From contig NZ_JACCFH010000001.1 in the NCBI RefSeq assembly GCF_013410775.1, positions 1,178,001 through 1,242,000 of the forward strand: a stretch of DNA of 64,000 bases, written 5' to 3'. This document shows, piece by piece, positions 46,562 to 55,413 of this stretch. This DNA comes from Sphaerotilus montanus (GTDB lineage Bacteria > Pseudomonadota > Gammaproteobacteria > Burkholderiales > Burkholderiaceae_C). The stretch's first letter is position 1. Each line of letters starts with the position of its first letter. The notes under the pieces are model-generated. The model ran no database searches, was not told where the DNA came from, and saw only the letters and a program-made list of their open reading frames with translations. Both the position numbers and the translations under genes were made by a program.

Positions 46562-48399
46562 GCCAGCCGACTCCCCGCATCCTCATCGTCGACGACACGC
46601 CGCAGAACATCGATGTCCTGCAGGCCACGCTGATCGAGATCGACGCCGACCTGCTCATCGCCACCAACGGTGCCCGTGCCCTCGATCTGGCGCAGCGGCT
46701 GCAACCGGACCTGGTCCTGCTCGACGTGATGATGCCGGGGCTGGACGGCTTCGAGGTCTGCACCCGGCTCAAGGCCGATCCGCGCACGGCGGACATCCCC
46801 GTCATCTTCTGCACCGCCCGGGTCGACGACGTGGCGCACGGCTTCGCCGTCGGCGGCACCGACTACATCACCAAGCCGATCCAGCCCGACGAGGTGCGCG
46901 CCCGGGTGTCGCACCAGCTGGAGCGGCGCCGGCTGCTGCGCGAGCTGCGCGAACTCAACCGCGCGCTCGAAGACAAGGTGCGCGAGCGCACGGCCGACCT
47001 CACGCTGGTCAACCAGCAGCTGCGCCACGAGATCAACGAGCGCCGCTACATGCAGGACCGCCTCGGCTACCTCGCCAGCCACGACTTCGTCACCCGGCTG
47101 CACAACCGCGGTGCGCTCGACGCCCACGTCACGCAGCTGCTGGCCAAGCTGCAGCGGCAGGCCACGCCGGCCGGCCCGGCGGTGATGCTGCTGATCGACA
47201 TCGACCAGTTCCGCCTCGTCAACGAGAGCTGCGGCTGCATCGCCGGCGACGAGCTGCTGCGCCAGTTCGCCGACCTGCTGGGCGGGCTGCTGCGCCGGGG
47301 CGACTTCCTGGCCCGCCTCGGCGGTGACCAGTTCGCCGTCGTCAGCGAGGCGCCGGATCTGGGTGCCGGTCTGGCGCGGCAGCTGCTGGCGGCGTTGCAG
47401 GACTGGTCCTTCGCCTGGCAGGACCGGCGTTTCACGCTGACCGCCACCATCGCCATCGTGCCGCTGGACCGCGACCTGGTCTCCTTCGACCAGCTGATGC
47501 AGATGGCCGACGAGACGGTGTTCCTGGCCAAGCGCGACGGCCGTGGCCAGATCCGCCCCTACACGCCGACCCGTGTCGGCGAAGCCTCGCAGCGCGAGAC
47601 CACCAACTGGGCCCTGGTGCTGATGGACGCGCTGCGCCATGGCCGCTTCCGGATCTTCTTCCAGCGCATGCAGTCGCTGGACGCGGGCGGCCCGCTGCGG
47701 GTCGAGGTGCTGGTGCGGCTGTGGGACCCGGTGCGCGGCGAGCTGATCGCGCCGGGGCAGTTCATCGCGCTGGCCGAGCGTTTCCACCTGATCGGCGAGA
47801 TCGACCGCTGGATGCTCGGCGAGGTGCTGTCGCTGATCGGCCGCCACCCCGAACTGCAGCTCCAGCTCGGCCAGGTGACGCTGAACCTGTCGGCCGTGTC
47901 GCTGCGGGAGCCCGGCCTGGCGCAGCAGGTGCTGGCGTCGATCGCGCAGCACGGCGTGCGCCCGGACCTGCTGTGCTTCGAGATCACCGAGACCCAGGCC
48001 ATCGGCAACCTCGCCCAGGCACGCGAATTCATGCAGACGCTGCACGACGCGGGCTGCCGCTTCTCGCTGGACGACTTCGGCTCGGGCTATGCGTCGTTCG
48101 CCTACCTGCGCGAGCTGCCCTTCGACACGCTGAAGATCGACGGCCTGTTCGTGCGCGACATGCAGACCGAGCCGACCCACCAGGCGATGGTGCGCTCGAT
48201 GGTCGACATGGCGCGGCTGCTGGACAAGCCGGTGGTGGCGGAGTTCGTCGAGACCGCATCGGTGGCGCAGCTGCTGCGCGAGCTGGGCGTGCAGTGGGGC
48301 CAGGGCTATTACTTCCACCAGCCCGAGCCACTGACCTTCGACGCCCTGCAGCAGCAGGCGCGGCTGGCGCAGCAGGCTACTACGGCCGCTTTGCACTGA
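46558..48399 (+). CDS. Response regulator with GGDEF and EAL domains
   Basis: 613 residues. Receiver 1-125 with ILIVDD and phospho-acceptor D56 (LLDVMMPG); GGDEF domain about 165-340 with ARLGGDQF, where Gln replaces the second acidic residue; EAL domain about 350-610 with EVL in place of EAL, but with NLS, FEITET, DDFGSGYAS, KIDG and EFVET residues for metal binding and catalysis retained. The likely net activity is c-di-GMP breakdown, with the GGDEF part as a GTP-sensing or inactive module. The GTG start overlaps the kinase stop. Confidence 0.92.
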
Positions 48400-48424
48400 C
48401 GGCGGCGGTGCCCGCGCCCTCCGC

Positions 48425-48466
48425 TTGATGCGGCGCAAGTCCATGGGGCCGTGCACTGCCGATAGT
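48425..48466 (+). promoter_or_regulatory. FNR-like promoter of the first DUF59 gene
   Basis: TTGAT-GCGG-CGCAA (48425-48438) matches eight of ten FNR positions. GATAGT (48461-48466) is a -10-like hexamer whose first base lies 29.5 bases from the box centre, exactly the class II FNR geometry. The ATG at 48511 follows about 38 bases after the predicted start site. Confidence 0.5.
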
Positions 48467-48510
48467 CGCAAAGATCGCACCCGCTTGAACCCGCCGTGGA
48501 GGACTGCACC

Positions 48511-48882
48511 ATGACCCCCGCCGCACCGCCGCTTTCTGACACCCCCGTGCCGGAGCTGACGCTGGAAGGCCCGGCCGACGCCCTGCTGCGCAGCCTGGAT
48601 GCCCTGCGCCAGGTGCGTGACCCGGACGTGCCGGCCAGCATCCTCGAACTCGGCCTGATCGAGTCCCTGCGCCTGACCGAAGGCGAAGCCTGGCTGCGCT
48701 TCGTCAGCCTCGGCATGAGTTGCCCGCTCAGCGACCTGACCGCCGACGCCGCATTCCGTGCCATCCAGGCCGCCTTGCCGGACACCGACATCTACCTGAC
48801 CCACGACCATGCCGTCGAGTGGTCGCCGCGGCGGGCCAGCGTTGCGCTGCGGCGACGCCTCGGCTGGGTGGTCGAGGATTGA
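48511..48882 (+). CDS. DUF59/MIP18-type iron-sulfur assembly protein
   Basis: 123 residues. The DUF59 core is clear: LRQVRDPDVPASILELGLIESLRL, then LRFVSLGMSCPLSDLTAD with the conserved Cys, and ALPDTDIYLTHDH. Such proteins (SufT, PaaD, MIP18) help insert Fe-S clusters. The start at 48511 is supported by GGAGGA just upstream; an in-frame ATG five codons earlier would sit on that ribosome site. A shorter paralogue follows 45 bases on, and both have FNR-like sites, which links them to low-oxygen or NO conditions. Confidence 0.85.
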   Translation: MTPAAPPLSDTPVPELTLEGPADALLRSLDALRQVRDPDVPASILELGLIESLRLTEGEAWLRFVSLGMSCPLSDLTADAAFRAIQAALPDTDIYLTHDHAVEWSPRRASVALRRRLGWVVED

Positions 48883-48921
48883 CAGGCATCAATCCCGACA
48901 TGCGCGAAGGCGGTGCATCAT
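48879..48921 (+). promoter_or_regulatory. FNR-like promoter of the second DUF59 gene
   Basis: TTGAC-AGGC-ATCAA (48879-48892) matches nine of ten FNR positions and covers the stop of the first gene. CATCAT (48916-48921) is a -10-like hexamer about 30.5 bases from its centre, nearly the same geometry as the site at 48425. The predicted start site falls at about 48928. Confidence 0.5.
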
Positions 48922-48927
48922 CAGGGT

Positions 48928-49278
48928 ATGCCCTTAGTTCACCGCCCCATCTGGATGCACGTGGCCCCGAACGGCCCCGCCAAGACCGCTCCTGCCGAAC
49001 CCGTCTGGGTCGGTGAACCGGCGCTGCTGGACAAGGTGGTGCAGGCGCTGCGCAGCGTGCGCGAGGCCCAGGGCGGCCCGGACATCGTCAGCAGCGGCCG
49101 GGTCCGTTCGCTGGAGATCACGCCGGACGAGGCGGTGCTGACCATGCACCTCGGCGGCGGGCACTGCGGCAGTGCGCAGGTGCTGGCGGAACTCGCCTTC
49201 GACGTGCTGCGCGAGCAACTGCCCGACACCGACCTCTACCTGCGCCACGAGCAGTCGGGCGGCTGCCCGACCACCTGA
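48928..49278 (+). CDS. Second DUF59-like small protein
   Basis: 116 residues from the ATG at 48928 (MPLVHRP); other starts are 48913 and 48955. It keeps the outline of the neighbour: KVVQALRSVREAQGGPDIVSSGRVRSLEITPDEAVLTMHLG (in parts), then GHCGSAQVLAELAFDVLREQLPDTDLYLRHEQSGGCP. The central Cys (GGHCGSAQ) aligns with the catalytic Cys of DUF59, but the DPE/DPD helix is replaced by GGPDIV. The predicted FNR-dependent start site at about 48928 would favour either leaderless translation from that ATG or the ATG at 48955. Confidence 0.72.
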   Translation: MPLVHRPIWMHVAPNGPAKTAPAEPVWVGEPALLDKVVQALRSVREAQGGPDIVSSGRVRSLEITPDEAVLTMHLGGGHCGSAQVLAELAFDVLREQLPDTDLYLRHEQSGGCPTT

Positions 49279-49297
49279 GCGCGCCCGTGCCGCCGCC

Positions 49298-50092
49298 TCA
49301 GCCGCGGCCGACGTAGGGCATCGTCGTCGCCATCACCGTCATGGTGAGCACATTGGCCGACAGCGGCAGGTTCGCCATGTGCAGCACGGCATCCGCCGCG
49401 TGCTGCACGTCCATCACCGGCTCGGTGCGCAGTTCGCCATCGGCCTGCAGCGTGCCGGCGCGCATCTTCACGGTCATGTCGGATGCGGCGTTGCCGATGT
49501 CGATCTGCCCGACGGCGATGTTCCAGCGGCGGCCGTCGAGCGACGCCGCCTTGGTCAGCCCGGTGATCGCGTGCTTGGTCGCCGTGTAGCCGATCGCCCA
49601 GGGGCGCGGGACATGGGCCGAGATCGAGCCGTTGTTGATGATCCGCCCGCCCTGCGGCGACTGCGCCTTCATCAGGCGGAAGGCTTCGCGGGTGCAGAGG
49701 AACACGCCTGTCAGGTTGGTGTCCACCGACAGCTTCCAGTTCTCCAGCGACACGTCCTCGACCGGCGCGGCGGGCGTGAACAGGCCGGCGTTGTTGAACA
49801 GCATGTCCAGCCGGCCGAAGCGGACGCGGATGGCGTCGAACAGCGCGAGCACCGAGGCCTCGTCCGTCACGTCAGCGGCGACGGCCAGCGTGCGGGCAGC
49901 CAGGTCGTCGTCGGGCTGCGCGGCCTGGGCCTCGGCGATCACGCCGTGCAGACGCTCGACGCGGCGGCCGGTGAGCACGACGGTCCAGCCGGCGCGCAGC
50001 AGGGTCAGGGTGGTGGCGCGGCCGATGCCGCTGCCGGCGCCAGTGACCAGCGCGATGCGGGGGGAAGCGTCAGAAATCAGTGTCTCGCTCAT
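49298..50092 (-). CDS. Short-chain dehydrogenase/reductase
   Basis: 264 residues. NAD(P) motif TGAGSGIG at 17-24, LFNNAG with the structural Asn-Ala-Gly, catalytic Ser in NNGSIS and Y-x3-K in [15 protein letters not shown] after the second strand, with two Arg after Gly, suggests NADP(H) preference. The substrate is unknown. It converges with the second DUF59 gene. Confidence 0.9.
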   Translation of the reverse strand: MSETLISDASPRIALVTGAGSGIGRATTLTLLRAGWTVVLTGRRVERLHGVIAEAQAAQPDDDLAARTLAVAADVTDEASVLALFDAIRVRFGRLDMLFNNAGLFTPAAPVEDVSLENWKLSVDTNLTGVFLCTREAFRLMKAQSPQGGRIINNGSISAHVPRPWAIGYTATKHAITGLTKAASLDGRRWNIAVGQIDIGNAASDMTVKMRAGTLQADGELRTEPVMDVQHAADAVLHMANLPLSANVLTMTVMATTMPYVGRG

Positions 50093-50254
50093 GTCCAGTC
50101 TCCATTGGGATGCATGTCGGCATCTAGGATACGCGGGACATGCCGCATGCGTTCAACTGACCAACAACAGCCCATCAAAAGACACTTTCAACAAAAATTT
50201 GCCCGATACATGATTCAATAACCATTCTGCTCTTTGCCGACATACCATCAGACC

Positions 50255-51442
50255 ATGCTGCGCCGCTACTCGTTCACCAACTTCCAGAGCTTCTCCGACA
50301 CCACCGAAGTGTCTCTGCTGCTCAACCAGAAGGTGCAGCCGCTGACCTGGGAACACACACCTGCCTCCAGCCAGCGCGTCAGCACTGTCATGGGTGTCGT
50401 CGGTCCCAATGGTTCCGGCAAGACCGCCTTGCTCAAGCCACTGGTGTTCCTGAACTGGTTCATGACGCGGTCGTTCCACTTGGCACCCGGCACCCCCATC
50501 CCGGTCACGCCACACTTGGCGACGCCCGACCGACCGATCGCTTTCGAACTGGAAGGCGAAGATGACCAAGGCATCTGGCGCTACCAACTGACACTCACCG
50601 CCGAACGGGTGCTTCATGAATCGCTGCACGAGAAACGTGAGCGATTCGGCTATGTGTTCACGCGGGACTGGAGCGCCGAACAGCAGACATACGCGATCCG
50701 CCAGCAAAACTTCGGTCTGCGGCCTAGCGAAGCCCGCAAGGTCCGCCCGAATGCATCACTCCTGTCCACCGCGGCCCAGTACGGAGTCAAAGAGGTGGAA
50801 CGCTGGACAACCCGAGTGCTTGGCACGAACGTGAACATCGAAGGTCGGGTGCCCTACCACGACAATGATCTGCTGGATGCCTCGGAGTTCTTTGCAGCGC
50901 ATCCTGCCTTGCGACAGCAGATGACTCGACTGCTGCGGGGCTGGGATCTAGGCTTGGAAGACATCGAACTGCGCGAGCAGGAATTTCTCCCTGCAGGCCG
51001 CGAAGGCGTGGTGAAGGTATGGATTCCCCACGGAATTCACCGCTGGCGCAATGGTGCGACCCACGCCTTGCCCTTCTGGGAAGAGTCCAGCGGCACCCGC
51101 AGTGCCTTCATCCTGCTGTCACGGCTGCTGCCCGCATTGGCCAGCGGCGGTCTAGTCGTGATCGACGAATTCGAGAACGACCTGCACCCGCACATGCTGG
51201 AGCCAATCCTGAACCTGTTCGCCAGCCCACGCACCAACCCGCACCACGCGCAGATCCTCTTCACCTGCCACGCAGCAGAGGTGTTGAACCTGCTGCACAA
51301 ATCGCAAGTGATGCTGGTCGAGAAAGACGCCACTGGCGAAAGCACGGCATGGCGCCTCGACAGCGTCGTCGGTCTGCGCAACGACGACAACTTCTATGCC
51401 AAGTACATGGCCGGCGCCTACGGTGCAGTGCCGCAGGTGTGA
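50255..51442 (+). CDS. AAA15/RloA-like ATPase of a probable defence pair
   Basis: 395 residues from the ATG at 50255 (an upstream in-frame TTG at 50234 is less likely). The SMC/OLD-like N-terminus LRRYSFTNFQSFSD leads to Walker A GPNGSGKT (50-57); the C-terminal half has an ABC-type signature region ESSGTRSAF, Walker B LVVIDEFEN with D304-E305, and the D-loop-like LHPHML. A switch-like histidine is in FTCHAAEV. Codon use is less G+C-rich than in neighbours, and the 160 bases upstream are AT-rich. A Toprim gene follows after five bases. Such pairs (RloA/RloB-like) are linked to restriction and phage defence; activity here is inferred. Confidence 0.85.
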   Translation: MLRRYSFTNFQSFSDTTEVSLLLNQKVQPLTWEHTPASSQRVSTVMGVVGPNGSGKTALLKPLVFLNWFMTRSFHLAPGTPIPVTPHLATPDRPIAFELEGEDDQGIWRYQLTLTAERVLHESLHEKRERFGYVFTRDWSAEQQTYAIRQQNFGLRPSEARKVRPNASLLSTAAQYGVKEVERWTTRVLGTNVNIEGRVPYHDNDLLDASEFFAAHPALRQQMTRLLRGWDLGLEDIELREQEFLPAGREGVVKVWIPHGIHRWRNGATHALPFWEESSGTRSAFILLSRLLPALASGGLVVIDEFENDLHPHMLEPILNLFASPRTNPHHAQILFTCHAAEVLNLLHKSQVMLVEKDATGESTAWRLDSVVGLRNDDNFYAKYMAGAYGAVPQV

Positions 51443-51447
51443 ACGCC

Positions 51448-51975
51448 ATGGGGAAAAACCGACCTGCCCGCCATGTCAAGCGCACCCTGCTCATCGTCTG
51501 TGAGGGCGACGCCGAGGAAGCACTGCTGCGGCACCTGCGCCAGTCGTATCTGCGCGACCAGCCAGGCACCGGGATCGCGTTAACGATCAAGAATCACCAT
51601 GGCAAAGGGGGTGACGGTGTCCTGCAGACCACGATCCGGATTGCCCAGCGTGATCGCCATGCCTGGGACCAGATCGCGGTGATGATCGACACGGACAAGG
51701 ACTGGGGTGATGCTCAGCGCAAGCAGGCCCGCGCCAAAGGCATCCAGGCCATCGAGTCATCTCCCTGTCTGGAAGCGTGGCTGCTGGAGGTCGCGGGCAA
51801 ACGACGCCCGACGGTCACCGCCGAATGCAAACGACTTTTTCTGCGCGAATTCGGTGCCGAGGCGCATGGCGACTCGATCCACGCCATCCACTTCGAGCGC
51901 CACGTGCTGGACGCCATGCGCACCCAGGTCAGCGAGCTGGACGACTTGCTGACGCTGCTGGGCGTGCCGAGTTGA
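51448..51975 (+). CDS. RloB-like Toprim protein
   Basis: 175 residues. The Toprim signature is visible: LLIVCEGDAEE (E19) and VMIDTDKDW (D81-T-D83), spaced as in OLD/RloB nucleases. SSPCLEAWLLE is the conserved second half of the RloB family. It probably binds the preceding ATPase and acts as a nuclease effector on nucleic acid. Its last 47 bases overlap the 3' end of pbpC on the other strand. Confidence 0.85.
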   Translation: MGKNRPARHVKRTLLIVCEGDAEEALLRHLRQSYLRDQPGTGIALTIKNHHGKGGDGVLQTTIRIAQRDRHAWDQIAVMIDTDKDWGDAQRKQARAKGIQAIESSPCLEAWLLEVAGKRRPTVTAECKRLFLREFGAEAHGDSIHAIHFERHVLDAMRTQVSELDDLLTLLGVPS

Positions 51976-54079
51976 TCGAGGCCCCGCGCACCTCGAACCG
52001 CACCGTCTCCACCCGCCCCCCACCCAGCCGCAGCTCCAGCACATGCCGCCCCGGCCACGGCGCCCAGCTCACGCGCGCGCCCTGCCCGATGCGTTTGCCG
52101 TCGAGCCACCACTGCCCCGGCTCGCCTTCGAAGACGAGGCGCTGGACCTTGGGCGGGATGTCCGGGTCGATCGCGTACAGCGCGCCCTGCTGCGGGCTGG
52201 CGATGCCGTGGTACTGGGCGGCCGCTTGCGTGTGGCCGCCGCGGCGGATCTCGGCCTGCTCGGTGCCAGTGAGGAAATGCTCGATGCGCGCCGGCTGGGC
52301 ATCGCCCGCGACGAGCTGGCGCACGACACCCGCAGGCATCGGTAGCGGACGTGACGGCTGGCCGTCGTGCAGCGCCTGCACCAGCGTGCGCCAGACGGGT
52401 GCGGCGCCGACCGTGCCGCTGACCGCCTGCATCGGCGCGCCGCTGGCGTTGCCGACCCAGACGCCGACCGTGTAGCGGTCCGTCCAGCCGACGCACCAGT
52501 TGTCGCGCAAGTCCTTGCTGGTGCCGGTCTTCACCACCGCGAAGCCGCGCGTGACGAGCGGGCTGTCGAGGCCGAAGGTGATCGCGCGGGCGGCGTTGTC
52601 CGAGAGGATGTCGCCGACCAGCCAGGCGGCGGCGGACGTGCCGACCTGCCGGCCGTTCGCGGTGCGGCCCCCGTTGGCGAGCGCGCGGTAGGCGTTGGTC
52701 AGCGCGAACAGCGTCACCTCGGCGCTGCCGAGCGCGAGCGCGGCGCCGTGGAAACCGCCGCTCTGGCGGATCGCCAGCCCGTAGGCGTTCAGGCGGTCGA
52801 ACAGCGCGTCCGGCGTCAGCATCACGCCCAGGCGCACGGCGGGGATGTTCAGGCTGGCGGCCAGCGCATTGCGGGCGCTGACCCAGCCGTGGTAGGCGTG
52901 GTCGTAGTTCTGCGGGGCGTAGACGCCGCTGCCGGCCATGAGCTGCGCGGGCGCGTCTTCGAGCAGGCTGGCGGGCGTGATCAGCCGGCGCTCGAACGCC
53001 ATCGCGTAGACAAACGGCTTGAGCGTCGAGCCGGGCTGGCGGCGGGTGAGCACCATGTCCACGGCCGCTGCGTCCGACAGCGCCGCGCCCGACGAGCCAA
53101 CCCAGGCGCGCACCTCGCCGGTCGCGTTGTCGAGCACGAGCACGGCGCCGTCCTCGATGTGGCGCAGGCTGAGTTCGGCGAGCTGCTGGCGCAGCGCCTG
53201 GACGGCGAGGCGCTGCAGGCCAGCGTCGAGCGTCGTCGTCAGCGTGGCGGGGAACGGCGGTTTCAGCGAGCGAAGAAGGTGGCGGGCGTAGTGCGGCGCG
53301 TCGCTCGGCGGAGCGGGCTGCACGGCGCGGGCCGACGCACCCGGCACCAGCGCCCGCGACGCGACCGGCTCCAGCGCGGCGCAGTCCAGCCGCTGCTGCT
53401 GCATCAGCGCACAGGCGCGGCGCACCACCACGTCCCGCGCCGCGTTCGGCCCCCGCACCAGCGCGGCCAGCAGCGCCGACTCGGCCGCGTCCAGCCCGCT
53501 CGGGTGCTTGCCGAGCAGCACGCGCGACGCCGCCGGAATCCCGACCAGCTCGCCGCGCATCGGCACGCGGTTCAGATAAGCCTCCAGCAGTTGCGCCTTG
53601 CTCCAGCGGGCTTCCAGCTCGCGGGCTGCCGCGATCTGGCCGAGCTTGCCGACGACGCTGCGGCCCTGCGCCGGGCGGGCGTGGTCGGTGTCGATCAGGC
53701 CGGCGAGCTGCATCGTGATGGTGGACGCGCCCTGCTTCGCGCCGTCGCCCGCGAGGTTGGCCCAGGTGCTGCGGGCGAGGCCGGACCAGTCCACGCCGGT
53801 GTGGGCGTGGAAGCGGTGGTCCTCGGCGAGCACGACCGACGTACGCAGCGCGGGGGAGAAATCGGTGAGCGCGACCCAGGGCAGGCGGCGGGCGGTGGGG
53901 TCGGTGCGGATCGACTGGAGGGGGGTGCCCTGGCGGTCGAGGAGGGTGAGGGCGGAGGGGCGGTGGGCGGCGCGGACTTCCGGATACGCCGGCAGCGCTG
54001 AGGCCAGCGCCACCGGACTCGTGCCCATGCACACCAGCGCGGACATGACGGGAGCGAGAACGTGGCGAAGGAGACTCAT
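51929..54079 (-). CDS. pbpC: Penicillin-binding protein 1C
   Basis: 716 residues. N-terminal signal/anchor (about 8-27), glycosyltransferase 51 domain with EDHRFHAHTG (E86) and QGASTITMQLAG, transpeptidase domain with S351-T-L-K354, SLN and KTGTS motifs, and the C-terminal PBP1C beta-domain (YAIDPDIPPKVQRLVFEGEP in parts). PBP1C is usually paired with alpha-2-macroglobulin as a periplasmic repair and defence couple; here the A2M gene lies 3.6 kb upstream on the same strand, with four genes between. The last 47 bases overlap the RloB-like gene. Confidence 0.93.
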   Translation of the reverse strand: MSLLRHVLAPVMSALVCMGTSPVALASALPAYPEVRAAHRPSALTLLDRQGTPLQSIRTDPTARRLPWVALTDFSPALRTSVVLAEDHRFHAHTGVDWSGLARSTWANLAGDGAKQGASTITMQLAGLIDTDHARPAQGRSVVGKLGQIAAARELEARWSKAQLLEAYLNRVPMRGELVGIPAASRVLLGKHPSGLDAAESALLAALVRGPNAARDVVVRRACALMQQQRLDCAALEPVASRALVPGASARAVQPAPPSDAPHYARHLLRSLKPPFPATLTTTLDAGLQRLAVQALRQQLAELSLRHIEDGAVLVLDNATGEVRAWVGSSGAALSDAAAVDMVLTRRQPGSTLKPFVYAMAFERRLITPASLLEDAPAQLMAGSGVYAPQNYDHAYHGWVSARNALAASLNIPAVRLGVMLTPDALFDRLNAYGLAIRQSGGFHGAALALGSAEVTLFALTNAYRALANGGRTANGRQVGTSAAAWLVGDILSDNAARAITFGLDSPLVTRGFAVVKTGTSKDLRDNWCVGWTDRYTVGVWVGNASGAPMQAVSGTVGAAPVWRTLVQALHDGQPSRPLPMPAGVVRQLVAGDAQPARIEHFLTGTEQAEIRRGGHTQAAAQYHGIASPQQGALYAIDPDIPPKVQRLVFEGEPGQWWLDGKRIGQGARVSWAPWPGRHVLELRLGGGRVETVRFEVRGASINSARPAASASRPAR

Positions 54080-54121
54080 GTGGCGGGGTGGTCAGTCCAC
54101 GGACTGTATCGCCCCGACGGT

Positions 54122-54817
54122 TCAGCGTTTCACCGCTTCCAGCAACTTCACCATCTCCCCGAACCCCCGCGCCCGCGCCAGTTCAAGCGGCGTGCGCCCT
54201 TCCCGATCCGCCAGCCGCGCATTCGCCCCAGCGTCCAGCAGCGCCTTCAGCGTCGCCTGGTGCCGCGCCCCGCCATCCCCGAGCACGACTGCCTCGATCG
54301 CCGCCGTCCAGTGCAGGTTGTTCACATGGTCCAGCGGCGCCCCCGCGGCGATGAGCTGCCGCACCACGCCGTCATGGCCGAGATGCGCGGCGGCGATCAG
54401 CGCGGTGCCGTCATAGCGGCTGGTCACCAGCTTCGCGCTCGCGCCCAGCGACAGCAGCAGGCGCAGCGTGTCCTCGTCGTCCGCGACCGCGGCAATGGTC
54501 ACGGCGTCGTAGCGGTCGTGTTCCAGCAGGCCGAGCGTGGCGCCCGCCGCGGCCAGCGCGCGGATCGCGTCGCGCTGGCGGGCGAAGGTGGCGACGTGCA
54601 GAGGCGTGCGGCCAGCGGCGTCGCGGGCATCGACTGGCGCGCCCGCGGCGAGCTGCGCCTTCAGCCGCGCCACATCGCCACGGTGCGCCGCCGCGTGCAG
54701 CCCGGTGTAGGCAGCAACCTCGGCAGCGCTAGGCGCGACCTGGGCCGACGCGGTCAGCGCCGCCCCCAGCCACGCCGCACCCGCGATCACCACGGCGCGC
54801 AGCAGAGCGGTATTCAC
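54122..54817 (-). CDS. Exported ankyrin-repeat protein
   Basis: 231 residues from the GTG at 54817, which overlaps the stop of the preceding HbpS-like gene (GTGA). A signal peptide (about 1-26, ending ASA) is followed by about five ankyrin repeats: GLHAAAHRGDVARLKAQLAAGA, GRTPLHVATFARQRDAIRALAAAGA, DAVTIAAVADDEDTLRLLLSLGA and so on. No enzyme domain. Secreted ankyrin proteins serve as periplasmic binding scaffolds; AnkB-type partners of catalases are one example. The start was chosen by the coupling and by the signal peptide. Confidence 0.85.
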   Translation of the reverse strand: MNTALLRAVVIAGAAWLGAALTASAQVAPSAAEVAAYTGLHAAAHRGDVARLKAQLAAGAPVDARDAAGRTPLHVATFARQRDAIRALAAAGATLGLLEHDRYDAVTIAAVADDEDTLRLLLSLGASAKLVTSRYDGTALIAAAHLGHDGVVRQLIAAGAPLDHVNNLHWTAAIEAVVLGDGGARHQATLKALLDAGANARLADREGRTPLELARARGFGEMVKLLEAVKR

Positions 54818-55311
54818 TTCAGCAGCTCCTTGACCTTGTCGATCGCGGCCATCGCGCACTGCTCGTCAAGGTGACCACCGGGCGCACCGCCGACGCCCAC
54901 CGCGCCGATCACGTCGTTGCCCGCCTTGATCGGCACGCCGCCACCAAGCAGCAGGAAGCCGGGGATGTGGACGAGGTTCGCCGCAGCCGGGTTCTTCTGC
55001 GCGCCTTCCATCATCGCCAGCGTCGTGTTGCGGGCCGAGGCGGAGGTGAAGGCCTTGTCGTGGCTGGCGGCCAGCGTGTGCGGCCCGGCGTTGTCGGCGC
55101 GCTGGACGGCGCGCACACCCCCCGAGCGGTCCACGACGGTCGCGGTGACCGCGTAGCCGCCGGCCTGGCAGGCGGCGACGGCGCCCGCGGCGATCTGGGT
55201 GGCGAGGTCGAGCGAGATCGTGCGCTCGGTGCGGACAGCTTGTGCCTGCGCGGGCAGCGTGCCGAAGGCGGCAACAGCGGTCAGGGCGAGGGCGGCGGCG
55301 AGTCGGTTCAT
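54814..55311 (-). CDS. Exported HbpS/GlcG-family protein
   Basis: 165 residues with a signal peptide (about 1-24, ending AQAQA). The HbpS/GlcG domain is clear: AVAACQAGGYAVTATVVDRSGG, DNAGPHTLAASHDKAFTSASAR, PGFLLLGGGVPIK and VGVGGAPGGHLDEQCAMAAI (in parts). In Streptomyces the secreted heme-binding HbpS controls the neighbouring SenS/SenR two-component system. Here a two-component pair lies directly upstream on the same strand, which makes a similar sensory role a reasonable hypothesis. Confidence 0.88.
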   Translation of the reverse strand: MNRLAAALALTAVAAFGTLPAQAQAVRTERTISLDLATQIAAGAVAACQAGGYAVTATVVDRSGGVRAVQRADNAGPHTLAASHDKAFTSASARNTTLAMMEGAQKNPAAANLVHIPGFLLLGGGVPIKAGNDVIGAVGVGGAPGGHLDEQCAMAAIDKVKELLK

Positions 55312-55413
55312 GGGGTGTCCTGTCGGGTTCGGGTGGTGTGGGAACAGGACTTCACTGTAGGAATTCGCCCCCGCCGCCGCCATGCGCACGCCTACGCGCC
55401 GCCCTCCGTAGCG

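Noticed and set aside
50255-51975. Assignment of the ATPase/Toprim pair as PARIS
   Set aside because: The second protein is RloB-like and only 175 residues, not an AriB-type DUF4435 protein; the label would overreach.
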